Positions 46,538 to 55,791 of a stretch of 64,000 nt of DNA are shown here, piece by piece. The stretch lies in contig JAIYDI010000050.1 of NCBI GenBank assembly GCA_027487555.1, positions 1-64,000 of the forward strand, read 5' to 3'. This stretch comes from Hyphomicrobiales bacterium. Lineage in GTDB: Bacteria; Pseudomonadota; Alphaproteobacteria; Rhizobiales; Devosiaceae. The stretch's first letter is position 1, and the number at the start of each line of letters is the position of its first letter. Below the pieces are notes generated by a model. It ran no database searches and was not told the origin of the DNA. It saw only the letters and a program-made list of their open reading frames with translations. Made by a program: the position numbers and the translations under genes.

Positions 46538-47779
46538 ATGGAGGGGCCGCGCACCCGCGACGCCGAAGATGACGCGCGGAAGACAGCGGAGCGGGTGGCG
46601 CGGCTTTCCTACGGACGGCTGGTGGCCATTCTCTCCGCGCGGAACCGCGATCTGGCGGGCGCCGAGGACGCGCTTGCGACGGCGCTCGAGCGGGCACTGG
46701 CCACCTGGCCGACGAGCGGTCTGCCCAGCAATCCCGAGGGTTGGCTGCTCAAGGTGGCGCAGAACCGCATCGCCAACGGACGCCGGCATGCCGCGGTGGT
46801 CGCGGAGGCAGTGGGCGAATTGCTGCGGCAGGTGGATGAACGGCAGGCATCCCAGGCGCCAGTTGGGGATCCCCGTGTGCCGATGCTGTTCGTTTGTGCG
46901 CACCCTGCAATCGACCCGGCGTCGCGGACCCCGCTGATGCTGCAGGTTGTGCTTGGGCTCGACGCCCAGCGCATCGCGGGCGCCTTTCTCGTGCCGCCCG
47001 CCACCATGAGCCAGCGCCTGGTGCGGGCAAAGGCGCGGATCAAGGGCACAGGTCTGCGCTTTGCGGTGCCGGACGCCGAGGAACTGCCGGCCCGGCTCGC
47101 TGACGTGCTTCAGGCCGTCTACGGCGCCTATGGGCTCGGCTGGGACGAAGGGGGGCTTGAGGGTGGGCTGCCGGACGAAGCGATTGACCTTGCCCGTCTC
47201 GTGGCCGCCGAACTGCCGCAGGAGCCCGAGGCCAAGGGCCTGTTGGCGCTGATGCTGCACACCCATGCCCGACGGAAGGCGCGACGCGGCGTGGACGGCG
47301 CTTTCATTCCCCTTGCCGATCAGGACGCCTCCCTATGGGATCGCGAAATGGTGGTGGAGGCAGAGGGGCTGCTCGTCGCCGCGGCGCGGAGTGGCCGGTT
47401 CGGGCGCTTCCAATGCGAGGCAGCGATCCAGTCGGTGCATGCGCAGCGCGGTATCACCGGGAAGGTCAATCTTCCGGCCCTCGACCTGCTCTACAGCTTG
47501 CTGGTGTCGCTGCAGCCTACAGCCGGCGCGCTCACCGCCCATGCCGCTGTGCGCCGGGAGTTGGGAGATGCCGACGGCGCCTTGAGGCTGTTGCGAACAA
47601 TCGACGACCACGCACAGGCGCGCTACCAACCGGCGCTTGTGCTTGAGGCACTGATACTGCGGGATCGCGGCGATATTGCCGGCGCTACACGGTTACGGGA
47701 GGCTGCGTTGGCCTTGACCTCCGAACCGGCGCTCAGGATTCACATTGCACTTTTGCTGGATGCCGAAAAGCGGAAGTGA
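46538..47779 (+). CDS. ECF42-type RNA polymerase sigma factor (DUF6596)
   Basis: The 413-residue protein is far longer than a normal ECF sigma. Region 2 is visible in RLVAILSARNRDLAGAEDALATALERAL and GWLLKVAQNRI, and region 4 in MLQVVLGLDAQRIAGAFLVPPATMSQRLVRAK. A C-terminal extension of about 230 residues (TPR-like: HTHARRKARRG ... GDADGALRLLRTIDDHAQARY) is the ECF42 hallmark and is needed for activity in studied members. No anti-sigma factor is encoded nearby. The usual genes for such units are those of DGPF proteins. Confidence 0.92.
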   Translation: MEGPRTRDAEDDARKTAERVARLSYGRLVAILSARNRDLAGAEDALATALERALATWPTSGLPSNPEGWLLKVAQNRIANGRRHAAVVAEAVGELLRQVDERQASQAPVGDPRVPMLFVCAHPAIDPASRTPLMLQVVLGLDAQRIAGAFLVPPATMSQRLVRAKARIKGTGLRFAVPDAEELPARLADVLQAVYGAYGLGWDEGGLEGGLPDEAIDLARLVAAELPQEPEAKGLLALMLHTHARRKARRGVDGAFIPLADQDASLWDREMVVEAEGLLVAAARSGRFGRFQCEAAIQSVHAQRGITGKVNLPALDLLYSLLVSLQPTAGALTAHAAVRRELGDADGALRLLRTIDDHAQARYQPALVLEALILRDRGDIAGATRLREAALALTSEPALRIHIALLLDAEKRK

Positions 47780-48299
47780 CTTGCACAACGCTCCATCGAG
47801 GTAGCGATTTGGCTGAAGGACCTGACGCGGGACCCGGCCCAGTTGGCACCGTCGCTTCACCATCGAGCAGCACCTAAGCCGCTTGCTCGCGCAGGAGGGA
47901 GCCGCACGCGGCTTTGGGGCCCTTCTGCCTCGGACTGGTGCGAGCAACTCAATGATCTGTTCGGTCGTGCTGCAGGCGACTTGCTCGTTCCTCATCGCTT
48001 GAACTCAGGCTCAAGGAACGGCGCGGAGATGGTTTCGATCTGACGGGAATGCGAACAGCATCTGACGCGGTGGCGCAGTGCTACAAGGACAGCGTCGAGA
48101 CGGCTGATCCGTTTACGGACGACGAGGAATATCCGTTCGCGACACAAGGGGGCTGACCCGTCGACAGGGTGCAATAACAGCCACTAAGCGACCGCGTTGC
48201 CCAAACTGCTTCCGATCAAACAATTCTTCATATGCTGAGCCCCTTTTGATGGGCTCCGAATCCTGTTGCCGCATTCCAATCCGCGGATCAGGTAAAGGC
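47780..48299. other. Intergenic region with possible gene remnants
   Basis: These 520 bases have no convincing complete gene. A short in-frame stretch from an ATG at 48050 to a TGA at 48157 reads GMRTASDAVAQCYKDS...FATQGG and might be the tail of a lost gene. The region lies between the sigma factor and the glycosyltransferase terminus, on the edge of the accessory segment. Confidence 0.4.
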
Positions 48300-49211
48300 T
48301 CAGAGCATTCGCCCAACCATACCACGCCAGCCTCCGCGCGCGAGCAGGTTGGACCTGCCGCCATGCAGCGACCAGAATTTAGCGTCCGGCGCCGTGGGCG
48401 CCCGCAGCCAGTCCTCGGCAAAGGGTGGTATGGCGCCGGGCAGTTGGCGCAGACGCAAGATTTCAGCCGGGCTCAAGTCATCGAGTATATGCAAGCCCGC
48501 ACCGGCCAACCAGTCTGCGAAGCTGGCGCGGATGCCGCGTCGTCTATTCCGAAACGTTATGGGAAACGGCAGATAGTGCATCAAGGGCGCGGTCAAGACC
48601 GACATACGCAATCCGAGTCGGCGAAAATGGTGCTCATTTGCCATTTCACTGCTCAGGATGTTCGTCTCAAGTGCAATGAAGCGACGCACATCGAATAGAC
48701 CTACATCTGAATACGCAAAATGTTGCGGAGTCGCTTCTTCGATGATTCGTCGGCACAAGCCTTCGCCTGCTGCAACATAGTTTCGCTCGTTCGCCCTGTG
48801 ACGACGAACACCCTTTCGAAAGCAGACCGTGAGTACGAAAGAGGCATCTGGAGGCGCAAAGGCGCGTTCGGCAGCCTGCCAGTCCAGATCATCGAGAGGG
48901 CGCACCATTTGCATGTCGTCTTGCAGCATTAGCGCATAATGTTGGTTGTCCTTGGCGGCGCGCAGTAGCGCCGTCTGTATGTTTGCATGTAACCCGCCAG
49001 TGCGCTCAGCCATTGTGGCTTGGGGACGGCATATCACAATCTCATGCCGAAGCCCCACCGAGGCAAGGCTGGCACGAGCAGCAGGGTCATTGCTGCCATC
49101 GTCCATCACCACGACTGGAACTTTGGGCAGATGCCTTTCCAGCGACGCGACGGCGTTCTCCAGATATCCAGGCCGGTTGAAATGGAAGACGAAGGCCACC
49201 AACCCGTTCAT
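48300..49211 (-). CDS. Glycosyltransferase (GT-A fold, GT2-like)
   Basis: The 303-residue protein starts with FVFHFNRPGYLENAVASL and the nucleotide-sugar motif VVVMDDGSND. An acidic metal-site candidate is in ALMLQDDMQMV, and the acceptor-side segment is AYSDVGLFDVRRF. Its Arg-rich C-terminus suggests membrane or glycan association. It overlaps the upstream glycosyltransferase by four bases, so the two act as a pair, probably on a cell-surface glycan. The acceptor is unknown. Confidence 0.75.
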   Translation of the reverse strand: MNGLVAFVFHFNRPGYLENAVASLERHLPKVPVVVMDDGSNDPAARASLASVGLRHEIVICRPQATMAERTGGLHANIQTALLRAAKDNQHYALMLQDDMQMVRPLDDLDWQAAERAFAPPDASFVLTVCFRKGVRRHRANERNYVAAGEGLCRRIIEEATPQHFAYSDVGLFDVRRFIALETNILSSEMANEHHFRRLGLRMSVLTAPLMHYLPFPITFRNRRRGIRASFADWLAGAGLHILDDLSPAEILRLRQLPGAIPPFAEDWLRAPTAPDAKFWSLHGGRSNLLARGGWRGMVGRML

Positions 49212-50278
49212 GCCAGCACCCGCATGAGGCCGGCCGCCACAAGATCATCCACCGACTGGAAGATACGGCTGTCTGGTCCAAGAAAGCCCCTGCCACTGCG
49301 GCGCATGCGAGCAACCATCTCTACATAATGGTCATGGCGGGCACTGTTGCTGGCATAGGAACGCAACGTGGTAGCCATCTGAATACGGCGATAGAAATCC
49401 GGATTGAACTTGAAATGCGCAGCCGCAATCAGCAGTCTGGCATCCGCACGAACGGACGCGAAGTGACTACCGTGCAGTTGCACACCATCGTCCCAGCGGA
49501 TGAGTGGGGTCTTTACCACCGGTGCTTTGTTTGGAACGGCAAAACGAAAGTGCTGAGTGAGTGCCAGTGGCCACTTGGACATGAATTTCGGCGCTTCACG
49601 GATACCAAGATCCCGGAACAAACGCAGTGACGGACCTCCATTCAGCTTCCTAACCGCGCCGTCTGATTCCTGGGCGATGACCGGTATGGCATCAAAGTAG
49701 GGCGCAAGCGTTTGCAGGTCCTCGAATCGTTCAGGGCGCGCTGCCAGAGGCTCGAGGCCAGCAAGAGTGGCAGGGTAGAAGTCAACCAGACTGGCAGTCA
49801 CAGCCCGCGCACCGAGTGTCTCGGCCAGGCCAATCAGTTGGGGGAGCGAGGTGACGCCCGGCGGCAGCAGGAGAAATTCGTCGGCATCGAGGTTGAGTGC
49901 CCATTCACCGGCCAGAAAGCGCCGCGCCGCGGCGGATTTGAGCGGGATCCCCGCCCGTATACAACTCGCCTTGCCATTGATGTCGACGTTTACCTTCTGG
50001 CCATACGCGTAAGGGCTGCGCAGCACCACACAGTCCGCCTGCCGCGCCAGGAAATCGACTGAGCCGTCGCTCGACCCATCGTCGATGATCAAGAACTGCG
50101 CCACCCCCAGACGACGATAGTGATCTAGAAACGCCGGCAGAAAATACATCTCATCGCGAAATATGCCGGTCGCCGTAAGTCTGCCATTCTTCGGCGCACC
50201 TGACACGATATCGAGACTATTACATAGATGTTTCATAGACATCGCGGGACTTTTTGAGCCAGACACTGTCTTTGTCAT
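49208..50278 (-). CDS. Glycosyltransferase family 2 protein (DUF4422/GT92-like)
   Basis: The 356-residue protein shows RDEMYFLPAFLDHYRRLGV, the donor-binding IIDDGSSDGS and the metal-binding DADE (ALNLDADEFLLLP). The C-terminal half contains KFMSKWPLALTQHF. This arrangement is typical of GT2 enzymes for capsule or LPS side chains. ATG at 50278 is used, though ATGs 13-15 codons later could also serve. Its upstream region is AT-rich, unlike the core genome. Confidence 0.85.
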   Translation of the reverse strand: MTKTVSGSKSPAMSMKHLCNSLDIVSGAPKNGRLTATGIFRDEMYFLPAFLDHYRRLGVAQFLIIDDGSSDGSVDFLARQADCVVLRSPYAYGQKVNVDINGKASCIRAGIPLKSAAARRFLAGEWALNLDADEFLLLPPGVTSLPQLIGLAETLGARAVTASLVDFYPATLAGLEPLAARPERFEDLQTLAPYFDAIPVIAQESDGAVRKLNGGPSLRLFRDLGIREAPKFMSKWPLALTQHFRFAVPNKAPVVKTPLIRWDDGVQLHGSHFASVRADARLLIAAAHFKFNPDFYRRIQMATTLRSYASNSARHDHYVEMVARMRRSGRGFLGPDSRIFQSVDDLVAAGLMRVLA

Positions 50279-50743
50279 TTTTTTCTTTATGATAAAATAT
50301 TAAATAAACGCTGCATATCCCACTGTGCAATCAATATTTGTACCACACCAATTCTCGCGTGGTATATATCTGAACGCTCCGTCTTTCTGTCCGCCTAAAC
50401 TACGCAGCTCACGAGTGCGCCAAGTGGCGTGTCTGTCGTCAGGTGCCCTGATAAGAATCCCTATTTGCCATATCGACGTAAATTTGGTTTCACTTGTCAA
50501 ACGTTAAGATCATATATTTTCTCTGATATCTATCTGTCCCGCAGGTTGACTCAGCAATTCGCATTCTGATTCAACTGTATTGACGAACATGGAAACCTGG
50601 GACACGAAGCCCACCATCGTCTATATCGAGATGACGGCGTTCGCCGCCGTATAGTTATTCTCGACCCGCATCGGGTTTCCTTATTGTGCACTCGTTGTGT
50701 TTTCTGCCACAGAGACTTCACGTCCGACTGCGAAAGGCACGAG
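50279..50743. other. AT-rich intergenic region
   Basis: The first 60 bases (TTTTTTCTTTATGATAAAATA and onward) and the part near 50480-50560 are markedly richer in A and T than the rest of the window. No gene is recognised. The region divides the glycosyltransferase pair from a run of decayed genes and probably holds the promoter of the glycosyltransferases. Confidence 0.5.
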
Positions 50744-51000
50744 AATGCGATACGAGCTCAAGGGGGCCTTCGTCGCGGCAAAGAACAGGGACCCGGATCG
50801 ACTGGTTCGGTTTCTGACAGACACTCGGGCGCATCTCGATCCGCGCCGCATGGCAAAGATCGGAGCGCCCGCAGACGAGCTAGCCCCACGCCTCGCGCTG
50901 AATTGCAGCGCCTGCCGCGCCCCGGGATGGGGCATTCTCAGGCACACCTATGGCCTGCCCTGCTCCGAATGCGGGGCGCCGACCAGCGGGATGCCTCGGG
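50744..51000 (+). pseudogene. C-terminal remnant of a DUF6671-type protein
   Basis: The frame reads DTRAHLDPRRMAKIGAPADEL, then LNCSACRAPGWG and GLPCSECGAPT. This is the conserved end of DUF6671 proteins, with two CxxC pairs that would bind zinc. The N-terminal two thirds of the family are missing upstream, and the frame then runs into unrelated sequence. Family name given from memory of the C-terminal pattern. Confidence 0.6.
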
Positions 51001-51247
51001 CAAGATCACCTTCGACTCAGAGGCCTATCGCGCGGGCCTGCAGTGGAATGCTGCTGCCAGTGAACTGACCGATGCCGAAAAGTCGCCCGCAATGGCTGGC
51101 CATATCGGCATCGTCGCACCGCAGGCCAACACACTCTCGATCTACGGGCTCCAGGCCAAGGCGTTCACGGGCTACTGGTCCGGTCAGCGGACCCTTGGCC
51201 AGCCGCTCGCCAATACCGCCAAGGGCATGGAAGAGCTCCTGAAGTAG
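51001..51247 (+). pseudogene. Possible C-terminal remnant of an ABC solute-binding protein
   Basis: Immediately after the DUF6671 fragment, in another frame, comes KITFDSEAYRAGLQW, then IGIVAPQANTLSIYG and ending GMEELLK. The first phrase resembles extracellular sugar-binding proteins, and the next downstream remnant is a sugar permease, which supports the idea. There is no start, and the fragment is short. Confidence 0.4.
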
Positions 51248-51328
51248 CAGACCTTCTGAGCGGGTTGCATTGCGCCACACGCCTATATTTCGACGAGTAC
51301 ACCTATATACCTTGCGCGCCCCCCGAAT

Positions 51329-51967
51329 AGAAACTGCTTCTGGCGCCACTGGTTGGCTTCCTGCTGTTGTTTCTTGCCTTTCCTGCACTGGCCAACCTGC
51401 TCTTATTCGTTTTTATAGTCACCTTCGTGACCTTGCGCGACCCGACGACTTCGGGGTCCGGCAACTCTTTTTTGTGGTGTTCGTCGACCCGGATTTCTGG
51501 TTAGCGACCTGGGTCTCGCTATGATTTGGCGTTTTGGCTGCGTTGCTCGAATTCGTGCTCGGCCTGACCCTCGCCATCTTCCTTTCGCCGCTGCTGGGGA
51601 GGCGTTCGGGCCTTAGGGCGCCGCTCATGCTGCCGTTGATGGTGGCGCCGGCTATGATCGGCCTGATGTATCGCCTCGAGCTGCACGAGTTCGTCGGTCC
51701 CATTCCGCACTATCTTTATGCCTGGTTCGGCGAGAGCCCGGCCTTTCTCAACGTCGAGAATGCCTTTTGGACGCTGCCTGTCGTAGAAACGCTGCAGTGG
51801 ACGACTTTCGAATTCTTGCTGTTCTATATGGCTTACCAGGCGATTCCCGGTGACGTGCGCGAAGCCGCCGCGATCGACGGGGCGGCACCCTGCCACCCAT
51901 GCTCTCGGGGCTGGTGATGTATCGGCAGATCTCAGGCTCGATGACCGCCGGCGCGATCAAGGGCTGA
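51329..51967 (+). pseudogene. Decayed sugar ABC transporter permease(s), fused by deletion
   Basis: Fragments of a MalF-type permease are spread over several frames: PLVGFLLLFLAFPALANLL, then DPDFWLATWVSL, then AALLEFVLGLTLAIFLSPLL through MAYQAIPGDVREAAAIDGA. The EAA loop (REAAAIDGA) is there, but the rest of the permease is missing. Instead a different C-terminus, LVMYRQISGSMTAGAIKG-stop, follows within 20 bases, as in the MalG-type partner. A deletion seems to have fused the two permease genes. The gene is non-functional. Confidence 0.75.
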
Positions 51968-52458
51968 ATGCGCCGCGGGGGTTCGACGAACCACTGGCTC
52001 TCGAGTTGGCAGAGCCTGTCTCCCGCGCGCTAAGACTGGAGCAGCTTGCTTTATCGAAACAAGCCCTCCAACAGCTCGATCTTGATGGACTGCAATGGCA
52101 ACACCGCAGCGGGCCAATCGTCAGGACTCTCGCTGTTTTTCCTTTTGGTCAGACAGGTCTTTTCCGCATCGACCAGTCAGATGCCGGATTGACGAGAATC
52201 CGATCAACGTGCTGGCGGCGCTGTAGAGGCGGTGGCATGGCGCACTCCTCAGTTGGCTGGACGGCGATCTAGAGCGAAAGCCGGTGATCATCCGGGTGCA
52301 GAGCGTGTTCTGGTCGGGGTGGGCTCAGTGAGGGGTAGAGACTGTGCGTCAATTGCGGCGTCCATTCCCTCTGGTCTAGAATGCCGAGACTGTCGACACT
52401 TGTGGTCAAGGTCGGGTTGATTGCCGCGTGGCAGCGCTGAAAACCTCAGGAGGCGTGC
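51968..52458. other. Accessory region without recognisable genes
   Basis: These 490 bases contain short open stretches in several frames, none of which matched a family I know. They appear to be further debris of the deleted island. The last 15 bases hold the strong AGGAGG site of the hydratase gene. Confidence 0.45.
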
Positions 52459-53274
52459 ATGTCGGAACTCCCCCTCGACCAGATCGCTATTGACCTGCTT
52501 TCCGTCCTGGGCGCGGCAAAAGTGCTGCCCAGCGTTGTGGAACAGTATCCAGGGTTCAGTCTCGATGACGGGTACGCTGTGGCACACCGGATACGCGCCT
52601 TGCGCGAGGCCCGTGGCGAACGGGCAGTAGGTCGCAAGATCGGCGGCACGAACCCGGCGACCTACGCCCAAAGCGGCGCCAAAGGTCCGATGTGGGGCTT
52701 CGTTTACGACTCGACCGTCACGACAATGCCGCAAGGCTTCGGACGCTATTCTCTCGGCAGCTTCCGCCAACCGAGGCTCGAACCCGAGGTCGTCCTGCAC
52801 ATTGCAGTCGCACCCGAAGCTGGAATGTCGGAACGCGACATCATCGCGTGCATTGATCAGGTCGCCTTCGGCTACGAGATCGTCCACAGCCCATTTGCGG
52901 ATTGGAAGGTTGCGCCGGCGGACTCGATCGCCGCGCATGGATTGCATCAGGCGCTGCTGCTTGGGCCATGGCTGGATATCACTGCCGACCGAAGGGCATG
53001 GGTTGAAAAGCTGCGGTCGCTCCACGTCGGCATCCGGGATCGCGACGGTGAGGAACATCACGGCGTCGGCTCCAATGTCCTCGGGAGCCCTTTGAACGCG
53101 TTGCGTACGATCGTCGACGACATTGCCAGGAACCCCACCTGGTCGCCAATCAGTGCCGGGGAGATCGCAACCACCGGGACACTGACAAGCCTGATGCCTG
53201 CTGCTCCGGGTCAGCGCTGGTCGAGCGTGATTGAGGGATCTCCGTTGGGTGGTCTTGATCTGGAGCTCGTTTAG
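52459..53274 (+). CDS. 2-keto-4-pentenoate hydratase family protein
   Basis: The 271-residue protein belongs to the fumarylacetoacetate hydrolase/hydratase superfamily, MhpD/HpaH branch. GYAVAHRIRALREARGE, VGRKIGG, the metal Glu pair in RLEPEVVLHIA and GYEIVHSPF are visible. Such enzymes add water to 2-hydroxypenta-2,4-dienoate in meta-cleavage of aromatics. ATG at 52459 has AGGAGG five bases upstream. It appears intact but stands alone among remnants; no aldolase or dehydrogenase of the pathway is nearby, so its role is uncertain. Confidence 0.87.
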   Translation: MSELPLDQIAIDLLSVLGAAKVLPSVVEQYPGFSLDDGYAVAHRIRALREARGERAVGRKIGGTNPATYAQSGAKGPMWGFVYDSTVTTMPQGFGRYSLGSFRQPRLEPEVVLHIAVAPEAGMSERDIIACIDQVAFGYEIVHSPFADWKVAPADSIAAHGLHQALLLGPWLDITADRRAWVEKLRSLHVGIRDRDGEEHHGVGSNVLGSPLNALRTIVDDIARNPTWSPISAGEIATTGTLTSLMPAAPGQRWSSVIEGSPLGGLDLELV

Positions 53275-53336
53275 GCGGGAGCAAGGCCCCTGCCGGCGCC
53301 CCAAGCGTCTCCGGCGCGAACTGCCATGCATCGGCA

Positions 53337-54170
53337 TCAGCGCGCATCAGTGACCAGTTGCGAGGTCATGGCAGGGCTTATCCACCAGCCGGCGACGCAC
53401 CGGGAGTAGAGGTCGATGATTGCGGCGACATGGAGCCAGCCCTGCGCCATCCATAGGTAGGTGAACCGAAGGTCCGCGCAGCGAATGCGGCGATCCACGT
53501 CCGGTTCGGCGCCGATGCCTCGAACATCGATCCGGGATGTTGGGCTAAGCCGCATGGCGTTGACCCGCATCCTTGGGCAGCCCAAGCCAGCGCGAACGCG
53601 CGCGTAAACCCTCCTTGCGCCTCAGCCGCTCGATGCGATGCAGACTGGTGTCGAACCCTTCGGCCAGCACACCGTGCCAGGCCCGCCGGGCACAACAGGC
53701 GCGATCGCTTCCGGCAAAGCTCGACCTGATCCCTGAGACAAGGACCTCGCCATATTGAGCCCGTCTACCCAGCGAGCGGCTGAGCCAGGCATGAAAGCCC
53801 GAGCGAGACACACCGAGCGCCCCGCAGATTCACGAGAGCGGCCAGATCCCTCGGTGCTTCGCAACCATGGAGAACCTCATATCGAGTGCCTGGGGCAGCA
53901 GGCCGCGATTATCTTCGGGATATCGCGCTCCGCCTTGAGCTTGGCGACCTCACGTCGCAGCTTCTCGATCTCGAGCTGCTCGGGCTGCGCCTGCCCATGC
54001 CCGGGGAAGGATCTATTGCGGGTCAGCAGCCCGCTCCCGAGCCCGCTTGCGCAGCACGTTCTCATTGCAGGTCCAGGTCACGGGCTGCCTGAGCGAACCC
54101 AACCTCGCGTTCGACCACCAGCTTCACAGCCTCGCGCTTGAACTCCCGGCTGAACTTGCGTCGCTCCATC
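53337..54170 (-). mobile_element. Degenerate IS3-family insertion sequence
   Basis: Read on the minus strand from 54170, OrfA begins MERRKFSREFKREAVKLVVE, then breaks and resumes as PEQLEIEKLRREVAKLKAERD, the IS3-family OrfA end. OrfB pieces follow in changing frames: SRSGFHAWLSRSLG, then RADLRFTYLWMAQGWLHVAAIIDLYSR, part of the DDE integrase domain (the first Asp is in IIDLYSR). Several frameshifts and the loss of most of the catalytic domain mean that it cannot transpose. Terminal inverted repeats were not identifiable. Confidence 0.85.
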
Positions 54171-54229
54171 AAAACTCTCCAGGCCCAAGAACACCCCAAC
54201 GCAGTGTGCTCAGAACCGGCAGCAGCTCA

Positions 54230-54510
54230 GACCAATGCCTTTGAGTTCCACGGCGCTCGCCAGAAACGGATCGATGAAGCATTCCGCGAGCTTGTCAGGC
54301 TCGCCAAGCTCGAGGGGGAGATTGTGTCTCAAACCCTGCGATCTAGGGCGATCACCTGGGGCATGCAGCGGGGCATGGATCTCTGGCAAGCATCAAGCTA
54401 CTTCGGCGTATGCACCCAGGTGCTGCACGAGGTCTACGGACATCACCACCCGGACCACCTGCGCTCGGCGGCTGACGTGATGTCTAGGCCACGGCGTCCC
54501 CGGGTGCGTC
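54230..54510 (+). pseudogene. C-terminal fragment of a tyrosine-type integrase
   Basis: The segment reads FHGARQKRIDEAFRELVRLA, then SQTLRSRAITWGMQRG and VLHEVYGHHHPDHLRSAADV. It matches the end of phage-like integrases (HTLRHTAATWLMQ..., ...VYGHHHPDH), including the nucleophile Tyr. The His before LR is Gln here, and the rest of the protein is missing, replaced on its 5' side by the IS3 remnant. It ends about 105 bases from the 3' end of tRNA-Pro, the typical location of an island integrase. Confidence 0.8.
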
Positions 54511-54570
54511 AGATGAGGGTGTGCAATCAACGCCTCGAAGTCGCCTTCGAGCACAACCTTGTCGGCGGAC

Positions 54571-54611
54571 CCGCCAAAACAAAACCCCGGCGCCCTGAGA
54601 CGCCGGGGTTT
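54571..54611 (-). terminator. Rho-independent terminator of tRNA-Pro
   Basis: Perfect 11-base arms AAACCCCGGCG / CGCCGGGGTTT enclose an eight-base loop. On the minus strand the stem is followed by TGTTTTGGCGG. It begins four bases after the tRNA 3' end. Confidence 0.88.
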
Positions 54612-54614
54612 GAA

Positions 54615-54691
54615 TGGTCGGAGTAGAGTGATTCGAACACTCGACCCCCTGCTCCCGAAGCAGGTGCGCTACCAGGCTGCGCTATACTCCG
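54615..54691 (-). tRNA. tRNA-Pro (CGG)
   Basis: The 77-base gene has an encoded CCA. The acceptor stem is CGGAGTA / TACTCCG, the D arm GCGCAGCCTGGTAGCGC, the anticodon loop CTTCGGGAG with anticodon CGG, and the T arm GAGTGTTCGAATCACTC. An integrase remnant lies downstream of its 3' end, suggesting that it once served as an attachment site. Confidence 0.97.
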
Positions 54692-54961
54692 TCGATCTTG
54701 CCGAGGCGCCCACAAATGGCTGAACCGGACGTTCTAGCCGGGCGGTCCTTGGCTGCGGCTGCGTTATAGACAGAAGCCTTGCACGGTTCAAGCGCAGATT
54801 CCGATATCTGCGGCAGCCCCCGACTCCACTGGGCAAGCCGCAGGATCGACAGGACAACGCAGCGATATCCGGCAGCGGTTTTCGTCATGCGGCGCAGGGT
54901 GATTTGCCTTGTTCTGCGCTGGTTGCGCGCCTGCCGCGAAGCGTGTAGGAAGCGCCGCAGT

Positions 54962-55036
<75 letters not shown>

Positions 55037-55791
55037 TCGCCTCCAGAGCTCATCTCCTCCTCACCCAGGTCACCCGACGCTAGTGCTCGGCTTGCTCGAT
55101 GGCTGGAGCTGTGTCGGGCCGCGCTCGCGACCTCGGCTGTGCGAATGCGGAAAACCCCGTGAACTTTTTTGCTGGAGCCCTGCTTCAGACAACGTTCGGA
55201 CTTGGTAGCATCGCTTGTTTCGCAGGTGATTCGTGCTGTGTGCCCTGCTCATTGATATTGGGGCATGCATTGCTGGATTTATCGTCACCTTGCGCACGTG
55301 CGCGCCTGCCAGACTCCACCGAGCGAACACCTAGAACGTGCTTTGCCAGCCGGATGCGGATGACTGGCCCCCGTGGTGGCTCTTCGATTGTGACCTTGCC
55401 AGTCGCCACCAGATCGGCAGGCCACGCATCTGCGTCATTGCTTTCTGGCATCCAGCTGGGCGCCCATGACGCGGCAACTGCAGTTGAATCGCAGCATCTC
55501 TCTGGCCCTCATGGCAGCGGCGATATCCGCAACTGACCACCACGGTTGTTTTCGCACTCAGTTCATGCCTTCATGTGTAGCGACTTCATTTCCGTTCTCG
55601 ATCTTTTATTTCTGATTGCGCACCTATTGAAATCACATCGAAATTTCATTGCAGATCTGTACGAAATATCTGACATGTTGTATTTACACGTTGCGATGCC
55701 GCAGGTTTATGGGTCTGATATAATAATCGCAGGCGTTTATTGATTTATCAGAGTGCGCCGGAGCGCCTTTCAATATTATCGGAGCGAAAAC
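55037..55791. other. Long leader region before the autotransporter
   Basis: The first 500 bases have normal GC but no recognisable gene. From about 55540 to 55760 the sequence turns AT-rich (TATTTACACG, GATATAATAATCG). TTTATGGGTCTGATATAATA near 55710 contains a TATAAT (55719-55724) that could be the -10 of the autotransporter promoter; no good -35 is visible. One open frame at 55546-55743 is not convincing. Confidence 0.45.

Noticed and set aside
50684-51247. A single 187-residue gene spanning the DUF6671 and solute-binding remnants
   Set aside because: The conserved phrases on the two sides are in different frames and from unrelated families; the continuous frame is accidental.
54692-54961. 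Attachment-site duplicate or small RNA between tRNA-Pro and tRNA-Gln
   Set aside because: No repeat of either tRNA end and no terminator-like hairpin was found in the gap.
55546-55743. A 65-codon open frame just before the autotransporter
   Set aside because: It is AT-rich and hydrophobic with no ribosome-binding site or similarity, and it lies where a promoter/leader is expected. A leader peptide cannot be excluded.
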